A stretch of 64,000 nucleotides of DNA from Scleroderma bovista (lineage: Eukaryota > Basidiomycota > Agaricomycetes > Boletales > Sclerodermataceae). The notes below the pieces were generated by a model. The model saw only the letters and a list, made by a program, of their open reading frames with translations. It searched no databases and was not told where the DNA came from. Location of the stretch: positions 1 through 64,000 of the forward strand of contig JAYMGJ010000121.1 of the NCBI GenBank assembly GCA_037178675.1. The letters run 5' to 3'. The position numbers and the translations under genes were made by a program. Of this stretch, positions 59,504 to 64,000 are shown piece after piece. How positions within the stretch are numbered: the first letter of the stretch is position 1; each line of letters begins with the position of its first letter.

Positions 59504-60396
59504 ATGATGTTCCTTCTGCTGCTCATCCTTTGCCTGCTGCTGGCAGCATTTATCATGCTTTTGTTGGTCACCCTTTCCGTCCCGATAATCAAAACTATCT
59601 ATCTCTTCCGGTTGGTGGCACAGGATTCGATCGCGTTCGTGGATGCCAGTGCTAGTGCATCGGCTACCTTTGGCGTATGGGGATACTGCATCTCTCCATT
59701 GCAGGCATCGTAGGCCATTTCGACATGTCGGATCGTCCCAGCTCCTTATGACACTTTGTCAGCGCGATTGGCATCGGTCTTCAGACTACCGAAGAATGCT
59801 CCGAGGTGAAGCTCGGGTACACTTTCGACTCCACTGTGGTCGATGCTCTGTGCGTTTCGCTGGTGCTATCGCTTCTTTACCAGCTGAATGCCTTGTACAG
59901 TCAAGCAAATGACATAGCAAACACTCTCTCCCGCGCATCTACCTTTGCCTTGGTTCTCCATCCAATCGGTCAGCATAGCATACCACTCTCTTCCATGTTG
60001 CTGATAGTAGACCTAGCATGTTGCTTGACATTCGTGGCCTACCTCATAGCGCTGTACACTTACGTCCAGCGCCGTCGTGTGTCACGTGTCAGCGTCCAAC
60101 CCTCCCGTCTGCCTCCAATTCTTCTCTTCGTCAGCACCGCACTCGTATCAATACTCTCTCTCGTCGCTTTCGCCATCGACGCTGGCGTTGTAGGCGTACT
60201 GGGGAAGTCAGTCCACGACAACACCGACGGGCTAGTGACACTGACCTGGGGAAATGGGGTACGTACTCGAGACACGTCATCGCGTGGTCACTTACCCTGT
60301 TGATAGGTTTGGATAACATTGGGTGCAGCCATCGCCCTTGTGACCTGTCTCCTCTGCCAATGGAGACGTTTTGGCTGCTGTGGCCGGCGTGGCTAG
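59504..60396 (+). CDS. SUR7/PalI-family membrane protein
   Basis: Four-TM fungal plasma-membrane protein; family members act in ambient-pH signalling (PalI/Rim9) or in eisosome-linked membrane domains. Four exons: the first gives a long hydrophobic segment (LLAAFIMLLLVTLSVPIIKT) and SATFGVWGYCISPLQAS, the motif shared by the family before the first extracellular loop. The second starts after an intron with donor gtaggc and acceptor ttgtcag and gives ECSEVKLGYTFDSTVVDAL. The third, after an intron starting gtcagc, reads CCLTFVAYLIALYTYVQRRR. The last reads VWITLGAAIALVTCLLCQWR and ends at CCGRRG. All junctions are in frame, so the gene is complete, about 260 residues. A decayed copy of its second half lies about 3.2 kb downstream. 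Confidence 0.8.
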
Positions 60397-61141
60397 GAAG
60401 CTTCTCTGTGGTAATGGCGGTGCGTTGGTATGAAAATGCAAGCACGACCCATGACTCGAGTACGTAATAATGATGCTTACGATTGTGACATTCGGAACAA
60501 ATCACGGAATATGCATAATTGATCCTGTTTTCCGCGCTTTCAGGCTGAAATTTGGTCTGGTCTCTTCAATATGCACCTAGTAATGTTGGTCTGTCAATAT
60601 AAGGATCACATTGACAGCCCTTGTCATCTGAACAACACGCTACCCAATGCAACACGCCATGGCAGCCCTGCAGGAACATACGACACGGAAGCATACGAGG
60701 GAGTAGTGCTGCAGAACCATTTCGGACCCGCCAATGTCATGGCTCTATTAAGCCGTTATGATCGGAGTGGCCATGAACTGAAGCCACCCTCTCTCCGCTC
60801 CTTCTGAATATGAGGCAGCCTCGACAACTGTTCATCCGCGCTGCCGTTTCCGGTTTGCCTTCCGAACAAACCGGGTCAGACGTAGGGTCATTGAACGTCT
60901 TGGGTCTGTCTCCGGCACATGCAGGCATCTGTATACCTAATCCTTTATTCAGGTGTTGAAGTGTAGTCCCTCTGATCAGGGTTGTCCGGACTGCACCCCG
61001 CACGTAAACCACTACTTGCGAAATGCATCGCGGCGCCAGAGGAAATGTTTGCAGAAAATATCTCAAAAGGTCAAGGCTGTCCAGCGCTTGAAATGGTACG
61101 ACTGCACTACGTCAACGACTGGACGAATCACAAAGACCAAC
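60397..61141. other. Flank of PalI gene, shared with the downstream relic
   Basis: Non-coding sequence after the PalI gene. Its first part (to about 60760) is repeated, with changes, at about 63625-64000, so it belongs to a duplicated unit. The short frame at 60571-60807 lies inside it and has no family resemblance. Confidence 0.55.
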
Positions 61142-62765
61142 TTATCGAACATTCGGCTTTTGTTTACAAGTACACACTAGATCATCGGTAGAATCGTGGG
61201 TAGTAGGATCACGGAAGACTACGAGAGAGTGGATTTGCCCTCTTGAATCATGTGAGACATTAGTGGTAGTAGACGACTGCAAGGTTGCACTTCGGATATC
61301 CAAGATGAGCCGACAGCCCGTAATGCTAACCAGCCAACACGAGAAAATTGGTGCGAGATAGCCGAGCTCAAAATACTAAAATTGTCAGGTTTCGATTGAC
61401 CTGAAATAAAGGAGACCTACACGTTTAGCAATGAACAACGGCGTGTAAACAACCTGATAAAGCAACACACTGGTGGTGTTGGTCAGGGTCCCTCAATCAG
61501 TGGTAGTACTCACACAAGGAAGTATATCACATTTCCTTCTATAAGAATAACTCTAAGGCGTTGAGTTCCATGCCGAGTTGCTGGGGAGGAACATCTGAAG
61601 CACCGAATAGCGGCCCACAGAGCAAGGGAAAATAATAGAAGCTCATAAGTGAAGCATGCAGAAGAAATGAAATATATAATGATATCTTCTGTGAGTATAT
61701 TTCCAGTGGCTTGAGACATTGATGATAACAATCAGTTTCCACTAAATATCACTGGCAATCAACAACTGACCACTGAAGGTGCCCATTACAACCATGACAG
61801 CAAATTCGATGATGAAACCTAACACCACAACAAACAATACTCTCTTTGAATGGTTGTGAAGAACATAAAGCCGCATTTGGAGAATGACTGAGGGTGAGAC
61901 TGCAGCATTAAACAGTATGAAGAAAACCTACTTTGCACAAGCATAAATGGCACCAAGACAACCCATTCTTGGCAGTTGAAGAAGGTATGGTTGTCTATGC
62001 AGAGTTGATCAAATGATGAAAACACCCATCCAAAGTTCCTGCTCACAGCTGCTATCAGAGCCAGCAATAGTGTAAGTTGATTGTATCTTAAGGCTAGATG
62101 GTGAGAGGCTCACAACTGTCAAGATAGTCAATCATCAGCTGTGTGTTACATGAATTTGGTGCTTGCCTCCTTCGAGCTGTTCCAATCCGAAAAGATTACT
62201 GGCTTCCATGAGTATTATGTCAACCATCAACAATTCCAATTCCAATGACCTACCTCCAGTACAAAGCCTATCGATGATCTTTGGATAAAGCACTATTGAA
62301 ACAGTCCCAGCAAAGGACCCACATGATATTTATGATACAAAAGTATCGCAACTGAGTTGATTAAACTCAAAAAAAAAGACAGGATGATATATGTATTTAG
62401 GGCTTACCACGAGATATATCAGGCTGACCACTGACACGGGCTTTTTCTGTATGATCTCAGACATGTCAAATGCTGTGGTCCGAGCAGGAGAGTTGGGATA
62501 CTACCCAAATACATTCAACCTTTCCAGACGGTTAATCAGATATGACAGCAAATAGACTCGAGGGCCTTTACCTCCTTGGCTAATGTAATTGCTAATCAAC
62601 CCGATCAGTTTGAAAAACAGTGCATAGTGCATAGTATCCCAACCATAATCATGCAGTATCAGGGTAGAGGGCACCACTGTGAAAATCAAATTTAACAGGA
62701 CGAGAATTTCATAGGGTAAGCTGATTACTTGTCAGTGGATTGACCATTTGATTAGTTTGTGTCAT
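61142..62765 (-). CDS. DUF6533-like seven-TM protein
   Basis: Basidiomycete receptor-like membrane protein. Exons recognised on the minus strand: a first part near 62765-62640 (STLILHDYG), then SEIIQKKPVSVVSLIYLV near 62410-62460, LRYFCIINIMWVLCWD, LALIAAVSRNFGWVFSSFDQ, SVILQMRLYVLHNHSKRVLF, VVVLGFIIEFAVMVVMGTFS, ACFTYELLLFSLALWAAIRC, LRVILIEGNVIYFL and, near 61330-61380, GYLAPIFSCWLVSITGCRLI, ending with a hydrophilic Ser/Thr-rich tail at 61142. The QKKPVSVVSLIYLVLRY segment suits the core of that domain. The intron around 62470-62640 can be spliced in two ways, so the N-terminus is uncertain. The gene is more AT-rich than its neighbours. Function is unknown; such proteins are often compared with G-protein-coupled receptors. 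Confidence 0.5.
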
Positions 62766-63179
62766 GTCAACGAGCTGTGAGTTGGGGCAGGAAAATGGAA
62801 GAAGTTGGTGACGAGACACGACGTTACTTATATCCCCAATCTTCGAGAAGGTTCACCATTGCTGTGCGAATTAAAACTGATTTGGAAACAAACCATGCTG
62901 ACTGCCCCGCCCCCCTGGGGCCGCCGCATCAAAATGAATAGCGGTGGCTGAAGTTTCCGTGAACGGAAATTTTGGTGCTCTTGGTCTGGGTGACACGCAT
63001 AGTTGCAATTTCAACCAACTGCCTCGAGCGTAATATGGAAGGTTTGAATGTGCCACCGAACTCACTTGATTGTGACTTGAGAAGTACGAAAGGGCGCCAA
63101 TGATCAGCACCACTCGGTACTGGCACCTACCGTCCGGGCTGTGTCGACAAAAACGGAGAAATTTAGGTTCGTGACTCAC
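62766..63179. other. Intergenic stretch
   Basis: Between the seven-TM gene and the PalI relic. A 131-codon minus-strand frame overlaps its right end (62871-63266) but has no recognisable family. Confidence 0.45.
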
Positions 63180-64000
63180 TAACTTATGTCCGAAGCTCGT
63201 AGCCAGCTTGGGCGACATATCATGTTCGACCTTGTGGTCTACCCCATAGCGGTGTACACTGGACAATGTAATGAAATGAGCTGATATTACGGCCGACTTC
63301 CAGCACCGACATGTGTCACGTGTCAGCGTACTCGCATCAATACTTCCGCTTTTTCCATCGACACTGGCGTTGTACTAATGTACGGCGCGCTTCGGAAGAC
63401 AGTCCGCGATGACACCGACAGGCTAGTGACGCTGACTTGGGGAACTTATGGAGTAAGTACTCGACATCGCGCTGTCACTTGCCCTTTTGATCCGCCTTTA
63501 TAGAGTTGGGTAAACATTAGGTGCAGTCATCGCCCTTGTGACCTGCCTCGTCTGCTAATGGAGACGTTTTGGTTGCTGTGGTCGGCATGGCTAGGCTTTT
63601 CGCGTTTGGTCCGTAGGAATGGCGGTGCGTTGGTATTAAAATGCAAGTACGGCTCACAACTTGAGGAGAAATAAGTACGTCACGAATAATGACGCTTGCC
63701 ATCATGACATTCGGATCAAATCACAATATGCATAATTGATCCCGTTTTCTTCGCTTTCAGGGAAAATTTGGTCTGGTCCCTTCAACATGCTTCAACCAGT
63801 AATGTTGGTATGAGAATTCAATATAGAGATGACATTTACAGCCCTTGCCATCTGAACAAAATGCTATTTAACACGCGTGTGCAACACTCGGTGCTATGGC
63901 AGCCCTGCAGGAACGCATGACATGGAGGTATCATACGACTGGGGGGTAGTGCTGCAGAACTATGTATCTCAGACCCGCCGCCAGTGCCATTGCTCTATTA
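63180..64000 (+). pseudogene. Decayed second copy of PalI-family 3' half and flank
   Basis: Collinear with about 60000-60760. Pieces that match almost exactly include cttgtgacctg, ggagacgttttgg, aatggcggtgcgttggtat, tatgcataattgatcc, aaatttggtctggtc, taatgttggt and agccctgcaggaac. Where the intact copy reads CQWRRFGCC, this copy has tgctaatgg, an in-frame stop; several insertions and deletions also break the third exon region. It continues to the window edge, so its right end is not seen. The 5' half of the gene is absent. Confidence 0.8.

Overview
The window is nuclear DNA of a filamentous basidiomycete, most likely an Agaricomycete. Nearly every gene is cut by many short introns (about 45-60 bases, GT-AG), and the recognisable proteins are fungal: Mediator MED14, Sso-type syntaxin, HAL-type kinase, PRP28, YOS9, PMP3, eIF2B-epsilon and a PalI-family protein. 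A decayed NACHT/STAND NTPase and a DUF6533-like receptor-like gene belong to families expanded in Agaricomycetes, including ectomycorrhizal ones. A more precise placement, for example in Boletales, is only a guess. No bacterial, viral, tRNA, rRNA or CRISPR feature was recognised.

Layout. Positions 670-12237 form a housekeeping block: a one-TM hypothetical protein, MED14 with 18 introns, a FAR-17a/AIG1 membrane protein, a plasma-membrane syntaxin and argininosuccinate lyase. Positions 12238-24990 are a looser zone with two Dal5/Tna1-type MFS transporters, acireductone dioxygenase, and a decayed transporter copy (about 23215-23960) beside the second transporter. Positions 24991-34344 hold a HAL/SAT4-type kinase with a long insertion in its domain and PRP28, whose last intron is about 1.2 kb. 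Positions 34484-44192 are again loose: a small EF-hand-like gene, an MCT-type MFS transporter, a decayed STAND NTPase and about 3 kb with no gene I could support.

Positions 44193-60396 are dense: YOS9 (ending in an RDEL retrieval signal), a four-AT-hook protein, then three adjacent genes for three consecutive kynurenine-pathway steps. These are kynurenine 3-monooxygenase, kynureninase and kynurenine formamidase, followed by PMP3, eIF2B-epsilon, a Pro/Ala/Glu-rich protein and a PalI/SUR7-family protein. The last 3.6 kb carry a DUF6533-like seven-TM gene and a decayed second copy of the 3' half of the PalI gene with its downstream flank.

Most notable: (1) the contiguous BNA4-BNA5-BNA7 trio with a 270-base divergent promoter; (2) a 5-nt internal microexon in PMP3 without which the protein cannot be read, and a 20-nt exon in an MFS gene; (3) several stages of gene decay beside intact relatives. 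All exon structures were read by eye from splice signals and family conservation; they are not supported by RNA data.
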